A stretch of 64,000 bases of DNA from Megaleporinus macrocephalus (lineage: Eukaryota; Chordata; Actinopteri; Characiformes; Anostomidae): NCBI GenBank assembly GCA_021613375.1, contig CM038716.1:15530024-15594023 (forward strand). Direction: 5' to 3'. A model generated the notes under the pieces. The model had not been told where the DNA came from. It saw nothing but the letters and a program-made list of their open reading frames with translations, and ran no database searches. Shown in pieces: positions 38,605 through 50,970 of the stretch. Numbering within the stretch: the stretch's first letter is position 1; each line of letters starts with the position of its first letter. The translations under genes were made by a program, and so were the position numbers.

Positions 38605-41600
38605 ATGTCGAAGTACGACGTATTTCAGAGCCAAACAATGATGATAATGACAGTGTTAACAGAAACAGCTCATGCTGAGATCTGTAGAGTTTTCGGCTGC
38701 CACTCTGAAAGTTCCGAGGACGGCAGAGATCCCGCGAGTTCAGGAGACGAGACAGAGCCAAAGGTTGTGAGTTTGACTGGAAAATAAGTAAACAAAGATT
38801 TAGCGAGCTCTGGATAACTAACGACCCGAGCGGCTAACGTTAGCTTCACAGCTAGAGGAGTCAGGCAGCGGTGACGAATCTTAAATTAGAGCCAAGTTCA
38901 ACCAAACATGTTGCTGCTGAAGGTGCTTTACTGGCTATGAGGTCAAAGAGGTTCACCAGCCTCTTAACATCCATCCATCCATCTAACTGACTAACTCCTC
39001 CTTAAAGCCACAGCTACCCCTGAATTTCATCATCTCACCCAATATAGTCTACAAATAACCCATTCATTTTTTTGTACTGTAAACATAATAATCAGCATGT
39101 TAGAACTGGCTGTAAATGGGGTATAATATGTGTATTTGTGGAAAAAATGATATTAATGTTTAAGGGGGTTTGGGGAGTAGTAACAGTATCATAATTCTTA
39201 TCAATGATAATAAAAAATAAGCATTTTTTTCCCCAAATTCTCCAAAATAGCATTTCCCCTTAATGCTTTGTACAGTTTTCTTAACATCATAATCATAAAT
39301 TAATACAAAGTCTATGTTGTAAAAAAGTAAAGAGTAATTTGTATGCGTATCTTGTGCAGAGTGAGCCGAAAATAGTTAATACTGATAATGTTTACACTCA
39401 CATCGTTCATTGCAAAAACTTTGTCTCCTACTTTGCAGACACAACTGAGTGCTGTCCTGGAGTTCCTGGCCAAGGAGGCAGTACGGAAAATATGCCGCCT
39501 GTTCAAGTTCTGCAGTGTAGTGAAACTGTCTAAAGCTGTGGATGCAGAGAGTGTGTTAGAAAGAGTGCAGAACCCGTGGAGTCTAAAGGTGCAAGAGCCA
39601 ACACATGCAGCTGGACCCGCCGTGTATGCTCAAACTGCAGAGTCTGGTAAGTTTAATGAGTTGCATGTTTTAAAGAAGACTTGGCACAAGAAGAACATGG
39701 CATATACAGATACAATGTGGTATATGTGGTTTTGTTGCAAAGAACACTGCAGAACATATTAAGAACATAAAGAGCAAACATGGACTTAATAAAACATATA
39801 CTTATGCTTTGGGTATTTAAAGGAACAGCCTAAAATGAACTAAAAAAATATGAACAGAATGTGATGAACTAACCATTTTAAATGCGTCTATGTATAGTAT
39901 TTCATAGATTTCTAATGAAGTTACCATGCTGACAAGCTAGACTCAGCACATCATGTCTCATAACATCCCTTTTTACCTCAAGAGGCGATTATGAGTCTCT
40001 GTAGTGTCGAGTCAAGCCAGTCCAACATGAGAGGATGAAGAAGTAGCACTGCGGCCTGATGGCATATCTCTTATTAATCATGTTGAAGGTTCTGCTTCCG
40101 CTTAGATCGTTTAGGAACAGGTAGACAGTGAAAGACACCGTAACCGCAATGACGGCTGAGGCTCTTGGCAAGCGTCCATTACAACAACCACTGCTGGTCC
40201 AGCAAGAAAACACATTCAGCAGCAAACAAAAGAAATATAAACAGACTCAAAACAAGAGTTAACATTGGCGTTGCTTGGAGTGCACTGGAGACACTCATGG
40301 CGAGTAAGTTGATGAAGGTTGATGCTAAACATGCAACCTGTCTTCTAGACTGTTAAGAACTGAATGAGGAGGAGGGACTGAGCACGTTCTGGTGATATTT
40401 TTTCCCCTATTGTTTGGAGTATGAATTCAACAGGTTACTCTTCTTACAAATTCAGTGTGTCTGATATAGTAATAGTGTCACATGTCCCATGCATTTGACA
40501 CCTTCTCCTCATCTTTTGAAGGAGTGACTGTATCTGTCTCGGGGAGTGTGCAGAATGAACTGGTGGCTTTTGTGTTACCGGCGGCAGCTCAACCACAGCA
40601 GGGTGCCATTCCAGAGGTATGTACATTAAAATATTTTTGATGAGCCTTTACTAAACCAGGAGAGTCTGATTTGTATTTTGTTTCTTTTTTAGTGTCTTGC
40701 CGCGCAGAAGGCTGACTCCATCCAAACGTTTAGCTCTGCTTCACAGGAAGATGCAGCTGAAAGTCAGATCCAAACCATCCTGATAATGGAAGGTATGATT
40801 TGGTGTATTTTTGACCATATGGTGTGAAATGATGACAGTTGAGACAAAGGAAAGGAATCAATGCTGAAGTATTAGTGGCTGCATGCTTTTGCAGAAGAAA
40901 GAAAAACAGTAATGTAAAAAGTTACATATTAGCTGATTTATTAGCATCACCGCCTCAGTTTTCAAGTTTTATGCTTTATTATAGAGATGTGCGTCCTGCA
41001 GTTTTCGAGATATCAACTCTGATCCAACAGATTGTCTGGTCTGATTGTGTGATTCGGGCTTGTGTACAGCTTTTTGATCGGACACATAGGTTCCAGAAAA
41101 CAACTGATTTTTTTTCCCATAGAGAAAGAATAGGATGAGAAAGTGCACACCAATCTACTGTACTTCAGCTTTACTGACATACACTGTTTCACATACACTG
41201 ATTCATTTAACCTACAGCCTCCAAACTGCCTGTACTCACTCAGGGCAGATCCCCGACCTCTAATCCACAGACATACTGACCCACACTCCTCTATTTGTTG
41301 TTTATGCACAACTGTCCTGTGTTTCCTTCAGGAAATGCACTTTTCTAATTATATGTAATGTGCTATAACAATACAGTTTATTATTATAATTGTTGTTATT
41401 GTTATTACTAAAATCCACTCTTTGGTTTTTTTTGTAGATACAGGCAAGTCTGAGAATACAGCAGCTCCAGTAACTGAGCAAACTAGTTCCCAAGCGCAAG
41501 TACCAAAGAAGAAGACATGTAAATGTGAAGAGTGTGGAAAAGCCTATGCAAAGAAGAGTTCCCTGATGCAGCACAAGCAAAGACACTTAAACCCGGCCCT

Positions 41601-42867
41601 CCCGCCCTGCGAGACCTGCGGGAAGAAGTACAAATTTGAGAAGGCGTTGAACAGACACCTCTTATCTCACAGTGAAAAGAAGAAGGAGCCGCGTCCCTGC
41701 AGAACGTGCGGGAAAAGCTTCATCGACCTGGAGACGCACGAACGCAACCACTTGCGGGTGAAGCCGTATCTGTGCGGCATTTGCGGGAGGGGCTTCACGC
41801 TGGAGTACATTCTGCGAGCGCACCAGCGGCTCCACACGGGCGAGAAGCCGTACCAGTGCGAAACGTGCGGCAAGCGCTTCACGCAGTCCAGTACGCTCCA
41901 CATTCACAGGAGGGTTCATTCAGACGACAAGCCGTGGAAGTGCGACCTCTGCGACAAGAGCTTCAAACGTCGCAACAGTCTGAGAAAGCACCAGATCGTC
42001 CACACCGGAGAGAAGCCGCACGCGTGTGAGACGTGCGGGCAGAAGTTTGGGCACAGAGCGAATCTCAGGAGGCACATGCGTAACCACTTGGGCCTGAAGC
42101 CGTACGAATGCGAGATCTGCGGTAAGCGCTACAGTCAGATGGGCTCCCTGAAGGAGCACATGCCAGTGCATGGGACGGTCAAGCCCTTCATGTGCGACAA
42201 GTGTGGGAAGACCTTTGTGTACAATTACGCCCTCAGAAACCACATGTTCACGCACACGGACACCGGAAAAGAGCCCAGAGCCGAGAAGAACCCGCAGCGC
42301 TGCGACGTCTGCGGCAAGTGCTACAGCTCCACCTACGCTCTGAAGATGCACCACAGGATTCATTCGGAGAGCAACCCTTTCAGCTGCAAGGTGTGCGGGA
42401 AGTCCTTCAGCAGCGCGTCCGGCCTCTACGCACACGAGCAGCTTCACTCGGGGCCAAAAGCGTTCCGGTGCGACGTGTGTAACAAGACCTTCGTCAACAA
42501 GGCCTACCTGAAGGTGCACAAGTTCCTGCACACCAACGAGAAAGTGCACAAGTGCGCGCTGTGCGGAAAGGGCTTCAGCCTGCCCAACGGGCTCAAGATG
42601 CACATGCTCATACATACGGGCGAGAAACCACACAGGTGCGAAGTGTGCGGAATGTGTTTTCGCACGGCCGGCAATTTCCACAGACACAAGCGCGTCCACA
42701 CCGGGGAGAAGCCGTTTAGCTGTGAGGTTTGTGGGAAAAGCTTTAGCCAGCCAAACAACGTGAAAGCCCACATGCAGATGCACACGGGAATAAAACCATA
42801 CACCTGTGAGAAATGTGGGAAGAAGTACGCGTATCTCAGGAACTACAATGATCATAAATGCGTATGA
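38605..42867 (+). CDS. C2H2 zinc-finger protein 1, 5 exons, 16 fingers
   Basis: Exons 38605-38766, 39439-39646, 40522-40616, 40693-40792 and 41438-42867 join in frame (phases 0, 1, 0, 1) to 1995 nt, 664 aa. Exons 1 and 2 each encode a short helical motif ending EICRVF and KICRLF, a module I recall from fish C2H2 proteins but cannot name. Exons 3-4 are low-complexity linker. Exon 5 holds 16 fingers, most of the form C-x2-C-x12-H-x3-H with TGEKP-like linkers. Finger 3 (CRTCGKSFIDLETHERNH) has only 9 residues between the second Cys and first His. The last ends HKC, C2HC-like and right at the C-terminus. The protein is probably nuclear and DNA-binding. There is no KRAB, SCAN or BTB domain. The donor of exon 1 could instead be 3 bases earlier, which keeps the frame. 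The 311-codon antisense frame across exon 5 is a shadow. Confidence 0.9.
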
Positions 42868-43886
42868 ATGTTAATAGTGGGCAAAAGTTTGGAATCTCTG
42901 TTTTAAAGCCTTGAGTCAGTTAGTTCCTTTGGGTCTAAAATAGTTAGCAATACTCTTAAGAAGTTGAGAATGAAAATAGAATTAAGACAGAATGATGACT
43001 GGAGTCATAGAAGATTCTAAAATGACAGACAGACATGAGAATGGAGTTATGATAAAATTCCTTTGCAGAATGTGGCTTATTTCAAAAATGAAGACCAAAT
43101 GAGACTTATCAATACAAATAATTAAAATATATTAGGTATCCAAACTATCCTGGCAAGTATTTGTATTGTTTAAGTCCACATTGTATACGTTACAGAAAAT
43201 ATTTATGGAAAGTGTATGTAGTGCCTTTAAGTAGCAGGAGGTTATGCTGTTTTATGTACTGTTTCAGTAGCAAATGTTCAAAAGGTGTGTGTTGTTGGTT
43301 TTCACTGCTGAAGTAGGCATAGCATCACACGCTTGTCAAGGTTGTTGTAAAGGCTGTAGATGCTGAATGTAATGGAAACCCCCCATTTGTTCTCATTGTA
43401 TTGCGTGTGCTCTATGTTTGCATGAGTTTGAGTTCATTGCTGTTCTCCTGCATATGGGTGGATATTGTTCACGTTTTGAGGATGCTCAAAAACACAGTTG
43501 TGCTATCCTGTGTCATTCCCTGCACCTCAGTGAAAACTGCCACACACAAATATTTCAGTTAATCAAATTCATTGTTTCTTGACCTCATGGGACCCTCAGA
43601 TGATCCTTGATTTTGCTGTACTTTATCTCTACACAACACTGGGATGTCCCTGGGAAACCTCTGAATATTGATGTGGGTTGCATTTAACACCATGCAACCT
43701 AACACTTTACGCTCATTTTTATTTATAAGCTGAAACACATGAAATAGATTTTTTTGCAGTTTGGAATACAGCTTATATCCATTAAAACACAAGGAAGGCC
43801 AAATTATTGATGTAAATTGTTATTTGAAATTGTCATTTTTTTGTAAACTCCTTTTTATACTGGCTTTGGACAAAAAAAACCTTGTA

Positions 43887-43892
43887 AATAAA
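43887..43892 (+). terminator. Polyadenylation signal of zinc-finger gene 1
   Basis: AATAAA about 1.0 kb after the stop, followed within 30 bases by a GT-rich and then T-rich stretch (CTGTTTGATCTTTTTTTTTC). The 3' UTR would be 42868 to about 43915. Confidence 0.65.
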
Positions 43893-43915
43893 TTTGTTTC
43901 CATTCCAGTCTGTTT

Positions 43916-45082
43916 GATCTTTTTTTTTCTTCAGCTGAGATGTTGATATGGTGTTTACCATGTTAACGTTGATATGGTGACAACCGTTACATTTACAGGT
44001 CAGGAATGTTCTACACATTAAGGGGACTTTTATTTTGAAAGTTAGCCACTCTCCAACTCCCCTCCTCTGTAATTCTATTAGTTTTATTCCTGTCAACATA
44101 GTTTGCATTAATACGAAAACGGTGTGTGTATATACTTGATCGAAACTCTGTACACCCAGAAAGTCTGTGAGGTAGTTATAATTTGCTGGACTGTTATCTT
44201 AAAATCACAACTACAACTTAATTCTTTTGTGATTTCAAGATAATAAGGACTTTTATAGCTGCTGGCAATAAGCTTGTTCGAGATACAGCTGCGCCTGGCC
44301 TTGGTGGTCAGTGAAAGCAGCTGGACGAAGAGGAGTTTAGAAAATAGCCTCAACTCGGACAGTCGCCAGCCTACGTGAACAATGGCGGATCTCTCGGTGT
44401 TTGCGGTCTTTATATCTGATGAAGAAGACACAATATGAAAATAGTAGAAATAAAGAAAATAAGTAGAAAGAAAAATACAGTTTTTAAAGACAGTTACAAA
44501 TCATAGAAACAGTTCAGAACACTTCAGAAAAACAGACTATAAATCTACAGCACTTGAACCCATTTATGATATGAAATTATAATTCTGAAAAACGAAATGA
44601 ATACTGCAAAAATGAAAATGAAATGTCATGCTACAAGACATGATAGCATTAGTGTAAATATGAGGTCTTTAAAGACCTTTAGAAGAGATATATATTTTAA
44701 GAGTTAATGGTCAGAGGTGTCCGCGAAGCTTCTGACCAATGAGAATTAAGCTCTGTCGTCATCAAGTCGCCTCTCAGCTCACGCAGTTAGTGGAGAGCAA
44801 CTGTTTTTGCAAAATCCTTAAATGATTTAGTTTTTTCTGAAAATGCATGAGACCCTGGATCGTTTACCGTCGTGTAGTTTGTCTTATCTACTGTAGTTTA
44901 CTTTGGCCTAAAAGAATAGTCAGCTTTAATTTCACACAGAAAACACATCCTACTCTGATGGGCACTGCGCCTGGGGAGGGTCTTTCCTGCTCCGTTTTTC
45001 TTAAAGGGCTGGTCTGTCTGTGTAAATAATTAAAACGAGCTTTTCCATTCATATTTCTCCCTCTGTCCGGTCTCCTCGCTTC
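43916..45082. other. Spacer between the two zinc-finger genes
   Basis: About 1.2 kb without an exon I can support. An 18-codon frame starting ATGGCGGATCTCTCGG at about 44382 has a favourable start context (ACAATGG) but no homology I know and no splice partner. From about 44980 the sequence becomes CpG-richer, leading into the promoter of the second gene. Confidence 0.45.
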
Positions 45083-45139
45083 TAACGTCTCTGAGTTTAG
45101 TGTAACGTCTCTGAGTTTAGTGTAACGTCTCTGAGTTTA
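45083..45139. repeat. 20-bp tandem repeat in the upstream region of zinc-finger gene 2
   Basis: TAACGTCTCTGAGTTTAGTG occurs twice exactly and a third time for 17 bases, starting at 45083, 45103 and 45123. It ends 174 bp before the first ATG, so it is likely within the promoter or 5' UTR. Each unit contains an AACGTC half-CRE-like string. Confidence 0.9.
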
Positions 45140-45312
45140 ATCCCGCACCAGACCGGTGTGCGGCAGCAGTGAGCTAAACCGTCCTCCTGTCAGCAGCAGC
45201 GCTCAGGACAGAAGTACAGTAGCCCTGGTTCACGGTTTATTTATCTATTTTTTAAAATATAATTTTCTCTTCAGGATCACACGCAGCAGAAGACTCACAA
45301 ACTGGACCGATA

Positions 45313-48300
45313 ATGTCGCTTTTGGAGCCTCAGGTGTTCTCCATCCTGGAGACGCTTATTAAAGCCACGGTTCAGAGAATGTGCAGAGTTCTGGACGAGT
45401 CTCTGTTACAGAAGTTTAAAGAGAGCGAGTCTCTCAGCACATCGGCCGAGTTTAAGGTTGGTCATCTGAATTAATTAACACTGACAACCAGTCCGGTCCA
45501 CTTCAGTACGAGGATTCGCTCCTCTCGCCGGGTTACCTTAAAACTCAGCCTCGCTATCAGTTTGCTGGAAAGTTTCTTATTCGACTTGCCCGGTCCACCT
45601 TAAATGGTCTGCAGTTAACGAGGCGTCAGAATGTACCTGCTGTATCATTTAAGGTGGAACTGAGTATTCCAATAAGAAGTTAACCTCCGCCACGTCTTTC
45701 CTCAGGTTTATGCTCAATAACAGGTCCACCACCTCGTTAGTATGTTCAGAAAACGTCCACTTCCACTTGTGCGGAGACAGCAGATACCATGCAGCTTTGT
45801 CGTTATATGGAGAGCTGTAAGCAATGTCACACGAGCCGTGTCCAGTTCTAGGACGAATCCCGTGAAATGGGACACAGCCTCAGTGGATCCTTTTAGTTGT
45901 CGGCAGTGCTTAATTTGTAAAACATCAGGTAATGGAACACTAAAGGTGCGGTGATCCAGTAAGTGACAGTGATGGAAAAGGTCCTGGAGGGCCCAACAGT
46001 TCTTCAAGTGTCCATCTAACATAGTAGCAATCTATACAATAAAATAATCTTAGCTTTAATGACTGCAGTAAGGAGCTGCAACCATAAAATCTGAGATATG
46101 CCACTGGATGAATAGTTTTTGGTGTCCTACAAAAAAAGAGGTGGTGGATCCACATAAATAAGTTCTGGAACGCAGGTGCCTGAAATAAGAGAGGTGGCGG
46201 ATCTTGTTCCAGCAAGATCCAGCACAAATTAAGCACTGGTTGTCGGTAAGCGGTTTATTAGTGCTGCTGCTGTGAAGAAAGTTGACCTGGTCCAGCAGGT
46301 GATACTCTTTTTATTTTCACGTTCTGTTTAGTGAACTTTATTGGCCGGCCATGTTTAGATAGAATATTACCAAATTTTCCTAATAGGTTAGACCGTATAC
46401 TCTAACAAATTCTCAGTCCAGTCATATATACATAGTTCCCTTTATCTTCAGTACTATTGTAAATTGACTAAAGTCATTGGTCATACTAAAAATTAGCCTG
46501 TATAATAACAAAATGGACCCTAACTAGAAAATAGTGGCATGCTTTATTTTCTGTTCTACTTTGTTTTATCTTATATTTTTTAAAATTTGAAATTTTAATA
46601 GCTTGAAAATATCAGCTTGTAATATAAAAAAAAACAATAATGAACACAGTAATAGCAATAGTAAACAACTTATGGTTAAATAAGTATTCAATAAAAAATA
46701 ATATAAACAAATTAAAGAATATTGTTAAAATTAGGGTTAGGTTATTAAATAAATGTAGTAGCTAATTCATTTCAGACATTGTCAACAGTACTATGTTACA
46801 GTCACCCTTCACTGACCACATGGCCCATTTATCTCAAATTCACAGAGATTGGTTATTCTGACATAAAATATATATTTCTTTAAAATAGGGAAATTATTTG
46901 AGATTTTTAGACACAGATCTGTCTACAAAAAACTAAGCAAGTTAAGCAAAGTAAGAAATGTTACCCCTACAGCAGGTTATCTTGAAAGCAGAGATGTGCA
47001 CATAGTGGAATGTTTAGATCAGATCATAGAGATGCACTACAAGTGTGTCACTATAAGCTTGTAATGCAAAGTAGATCAAATCACTGAAATTTGTATTTGT
47101 CATATGTATCTTTGTTATTACTATGATTTCCTCTCTTCTCAGGCTCAGCTGAGCGCTGTCCTAGAAATGCAAGTAAAGGAAGCGGTGGAGAAGATCTGCA
47201 TGCTCTTCAGTGACACCTCAGCGGTTTTACATCTGCATTTAACTCAAAGTCATGAGAACCTCAAGAGGAAACAGAAGCTGGTGGCAAACAGACATAAAAC
47301 TTTGTCAAGAAAAAAGAAAAAACTTCTTGAAGTACCAAATAGCCATCAAACAGGTAACAGCTCAATCACAATAGAATATGTCTTTGTTTTTCCACCTCAG
47401 ACAGAACAGACTAGATTGAGGCCATTCTGTCTATTCATTTGACAAAGGTGGGTAATCCTGTAAATAATCTATTAAATAGAAGAATAATAGCCATGCAGAT
47501 GCAAAGTTTATGCCTTTAAAAGACTTAGTTGGCAGGATGGACAGCTGTAGTAATAAAAACTAATAAAGTACTGCACTGGAGAAGTGTCCTGACAGTGTTT
47601 TGTCATACTGTACAGTCTTGTATTGATATAATGATAATAAAGTTTAATTGAATAGAATTCAGACAAGTATATGAGAAAATTACTACAGAGCAAATTAAAA
47701 ACAGGTTTCTTAAATCAGCGTATTACAAAGCATAGAGCCAGGATATTAAAAGCAGAGGAGCTGACATGCAGCTCATGAGTCTCTAGAACAGGGGTAATTA
47801 ATTAGAGTTCAGTAAGGTCCAGTTATAGGAGATTTCCTCAGGCTAAGGTCCGGACCGTCATCATTTTTATAACGTATGTTATGATTCAGTGCTATATCCT
47901 GTTTACTGAAGTAGCCTAGTATCAGCATTGTATACCATCAACAACTGAAAGACAAACTTATTACAAATACCGTTCAGTATATTTCAGTAATTATACTAAC
48001 TGCTGAACTGAATTAATTATTTCTAAAGCTCCAAATAACAGGTTTTTTTCCTCACTTCAAGGAAAAACAATGACTCAATTAAAAAAAACAGAATTATTTT
48101 GAAAAAAGAGCATCGTAAAGTGTTTATTTATAAAGAAAGTAAATAAAACGTGCGTCTTCTTGTTAATGTAGCTTCACAAATTGAGATGTTGGTTATACAG
48201 AGCGGTATTCTCCAAAACTAGACGAGCAGGTCCATTCCAGAACCGTTCCTGGTTAAACAGTCAGTTTTCACTGTGGATTTTTCGTTTTTAGAGCATGTTA

Positions 48301-50392
48301 TTATCTCTGACTCGCTTTAGTCTCCGGCTGCTGCTCCTAGCTTCGTATCTTGCCTGTGTGTGTGTGCACCGCACGCTCCAATGTGCACAGATCTGATTAG
48401 ATGAGCAGCACCTTCAGTGATCTTTGGGTCCACATTGGACAACGTCTGGGTCCGGACCCTGAATGCGGTCCACCTATTAGTGACCCCTGATCTAGAACAT
48501 TGTAGGACATAAATCTTCTTCTTTATCATTCTTTAGTACGTACATGTAAGGTTTGAGGGTTTTTTGAGTCTGATTTTTTAAGGGATTAAAAACATTGGCA
48601 CACAAAGTAGTGACATACAGCTGCTTGTCTTGCTCTGACTGGATGCTTGTTTTCATGGCAGCATCTACATTAAGTGATGTTCATGTACATCATTTTGGAT
48701 CTGATTACTTTTAATGTGCATGTAAATTGAGATTTTAATCAGATTGTTGAGTAAATATAAATATAAACAACTCCGTCTTAATCCATAACCAGAACAAATC
48801 AAATCAAATTAGTGGAAAGCTTTGCATGTGAACATGGCCAGTAGGTCCTTCTCAGATATTTAGGTATAATGTATTATTGCTGTACTGCACAACCCTCATA
48901 TTTTCTTATCTCTGCAGCTGCTGAGGAGAGAATTTCGGAAGTCTCACAAAGTAGGAAAGAGAAGGAGGGCCTGGCATCCCCAATTCCTTTAGTCACAACA
49001 ATACAGCAGGTGTGTTAAATTTTCATTCGTGAAAATTTCAATTGGGATCAGTAAATTATTCATTTCAGTGTATCAGTCCTATGATACTAAATGTAATCAG
49101 ATTAAGTATTTTTCTTACAGTCGACCAGAATGGGTGAACAGACCTTACAGAATGCTGTTGACAGTGGAATATCAGGAGAAAACAATGAAGAAGAAAACAT
49201 CTGCAGATCAAAACAGGGTGATGTTCCTTCTGAAATGGTCTGGAAGAGCTTCAAGGGGGGTATAGCTTCAAGTGATAGGAAACAAACAAGCCATATGAAG
49301 ACGCAAATGAGCTACTGGAATAGAGAAAGTAAGCTCAGATGTAGGAACTGCAGGAGAACCTTCAGCAAGTTGATTCATCTTCGAGCACACCAGGCTCTCC
49401 ATGCAGCTGTGGAGAAACCGCTTAGACTGGATACACGTCAGAAATATGCTGGACCAAAGCATCCAAGAAGTCACGAAAGCCTTTATAGCATTAAGAAATA
49501 TTTAAAAGGTAGAGCTCATTCTCTTCAGAAACACAGGGCGGCACGCTCACTGAAGAAGCAGCATAGCTGTGACACATGTGGGAAGAGCTTTGCTTGTCAT
49601 TCTAATCTGTACCGCCACCAGAGGATCCATACGGGGGAGAAACCGTTCACCTGCCAGACGTGCGGGAGAAGTTTCAACCAGTTGAACACGCTGAAGTCTC
49701 ACGAGCGAATTCACACGGGTGAGAAGCCTTACGTGTGCAAATCGTGCGGGAAAGGATTCAGTCAGGCAACAGGGCTGAGGTTACACAATGGTCGGCACAC
49801 GGGACAGAATGGCTTCAGCTGCGTGGCGTGTGGACTGGGGTCAGCTTGCATGACCTCATTGAAGATGCACCTTAAGACTCACATGGGGGCGGCGTCTGTC
49901 GCATGTAGCGTCTGTGGGGAAGGCATCAGTTCTCTGAGCAGCTTGCAGAGTCACCAGAATAAACACGGTGGTAGTAAATCTCACAGCTGCAGCGTCTGTG
50001 GAAAATCGTTCCAAAGTGCTGGCAGTTTGAAAATTCATGAAAGGACTCATACCGGAGAAAGACCCTACGGCTGTTCGCTGTGCGGCCGGACGTTCACCCA
50101 GCAGAACAGCCTCAAATCTCACCGGCTGTCCCACACGGGGGAAAAGCCTTTCAGCTGCGATGTGTGCGGAAAGGGGTTTTCCTCAGCCGGGAATCTCAGC
50201 AGACATCAGCGCGTGCACACTGGCCAAAAGCCTTACAGCTGTAACGTCTGCGAGCGCAGTTTTACCCAGCTGAACACCCTCAAAGCCCACCTGTATGTGC
50301 ACACAGGTGAGAAACAGTACACCTGTGACAAGTGTGGGAGAAGTTTCGGTTATCAGAGGAACTTGAAGAGTCATAAATGTGCATACAGTTAG
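45313..50392 (+). CDS. C2H2 zinc-finger protein 2, 4 exons, 11 fingers
   Basis: Exons 45313-45456, 47143-47353, 48918-49009 and 49121-50392 join in frame (phases 0, 1, 0) to 1719 nt, 572 aa. Exon 1 (MSLLEPQVFSILETLIK, ending RMCRVLDE) and exon 2 (AQLSAVLEMQVKEAVEKICM) carry the same paired helical motifs as gene 1, with the same intron phases, so the genes are tandem paralogues. Exon 4 has one N-terminal finger (CRNC...HQALH), then about 80 residues where one or two fingers have lost their cysteines (RLDTRQKYAGPKHPRSHESL), then ten fingers, the last ending HKC. The linkers are weaker than in gene 1 (TGQNGFS, MGAASVA, GGSKSHS). The protein is probably nuclear and DNA-binding; target unknown. 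It lacks the separate 33-residue exon 4 of gene 1. AAG at the exon 1 end is followed by GTTGGT, a weak donor. Confidence 0.88.
45904..46238. mobile_element. hAT-type MITE, 335 bp, exact 8-bp target duplication
   Basis: Ends CAGTGCTTAATTTGT and ACAAATTAAGCACTG are perfect 15-base inverted repeats. The octamer GTTGTCGG occurs immediately on both sides (45896-45903 and 46239-46246). It lies in intron 1 of zinc-finger gene 2. No coding capacity. Confidence 0.92.
47540..47660 (+). mobile_element. Possible LINE 3' tail
   Basis: TTTGTCATACTGTACAGTC followed by GATAATAAAGTTTAATTGAA resembles the 3' end of fish L2-type LINEs (gacaataaagttgaattgaa). Only the tail is recognisable. Confidence 0.35.
47789..48489. 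mobile_element. hAT-type element, 701 bp, near-exact 8-bp target duplication
   Basis: Starts CAGGGGTAATTAATTA and ends TATTAGTGACCCCTG; the terminal 7 bases are inverted repeats and the subterminal parts are similar. The flanks CTCTAGAA (47781-47788) and ATCTAGAA (48490-48497) match at 7 of 8. Subterminal GGTCCGGACC-like strings recur near both ends. It lies in intron 2 of zinc-finger gene 2, with no transposase. Confidence 0.8.
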
Positions 50393-50964
50393 TGAGAATA
50401 CATCTGATATTTTACTCCACATGTAGCATTATGTTTGTTATTCAGGTTCCAGTTTAAAGTTTAGGTTAGGTAAAAGGAAAATAAGTGACTGGAGTTTGGG
50501 GTTGAAAAAAATATTAAAAGATATAGAGAAAATAAGACCTGGCGGACCACCAAAACTGTCTGAGAAAACATCTGAGAAACAGTTCTTTCTTTAAATTTGT
50601 CCTTCCCTTTACTGAAATCATCTGAAATGATGTGCAGCTGTCAAGAATTCGTCACTGCCAAAAAAAGAAAAATTCAAAAGGCAGAACACTTTGCAGACCA
50701 AACAAAGAAACTGCTGGTCAGAACAATAGACTCCCCACCAGAATCCAGATCTCACCGTCTTACCTCTCCATATTTGGAATTCAGAAAATGCAAAAAAAAT
50801 CCTAAACTGAACTTGAAATACCTACAGATTTCTTCAAATTTTCCAGAAGCTGCAATTAAGGCAAAGATGGAACACATGATCTTTTCTGTAAAATATATGT
50901 GGTGTTCTTTTTACTGAATTCTGAAAAATGAATAACCTGTGCTTAATGTTTTGATTAGAGATTA

Positions 50965-50970
50965 AATAAA
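50965..50970 (+). terminator. Polyadenylation signal of zinc-finger gene 2
   Basis: AATAAA about 570 bp after the stop, preceded by A/T-rich 3' UTR and followed by GGTGGTCTCTG. The best candidate in this interval. Confidence 0.5.

Noticed and set aside
41920..42855. 311-codon minus-strand open frame
   Set aside because: It is the antisense shadow of the GC-rich zinc-finger exon; the composition reflects repeated finger codons read backwards and no family resembles it.
44382..44438. Short frame starting with a good Kozak context (ACAATGG)
   Set aside because: Only 18 codons, with no donor site of matching phase or known homology.
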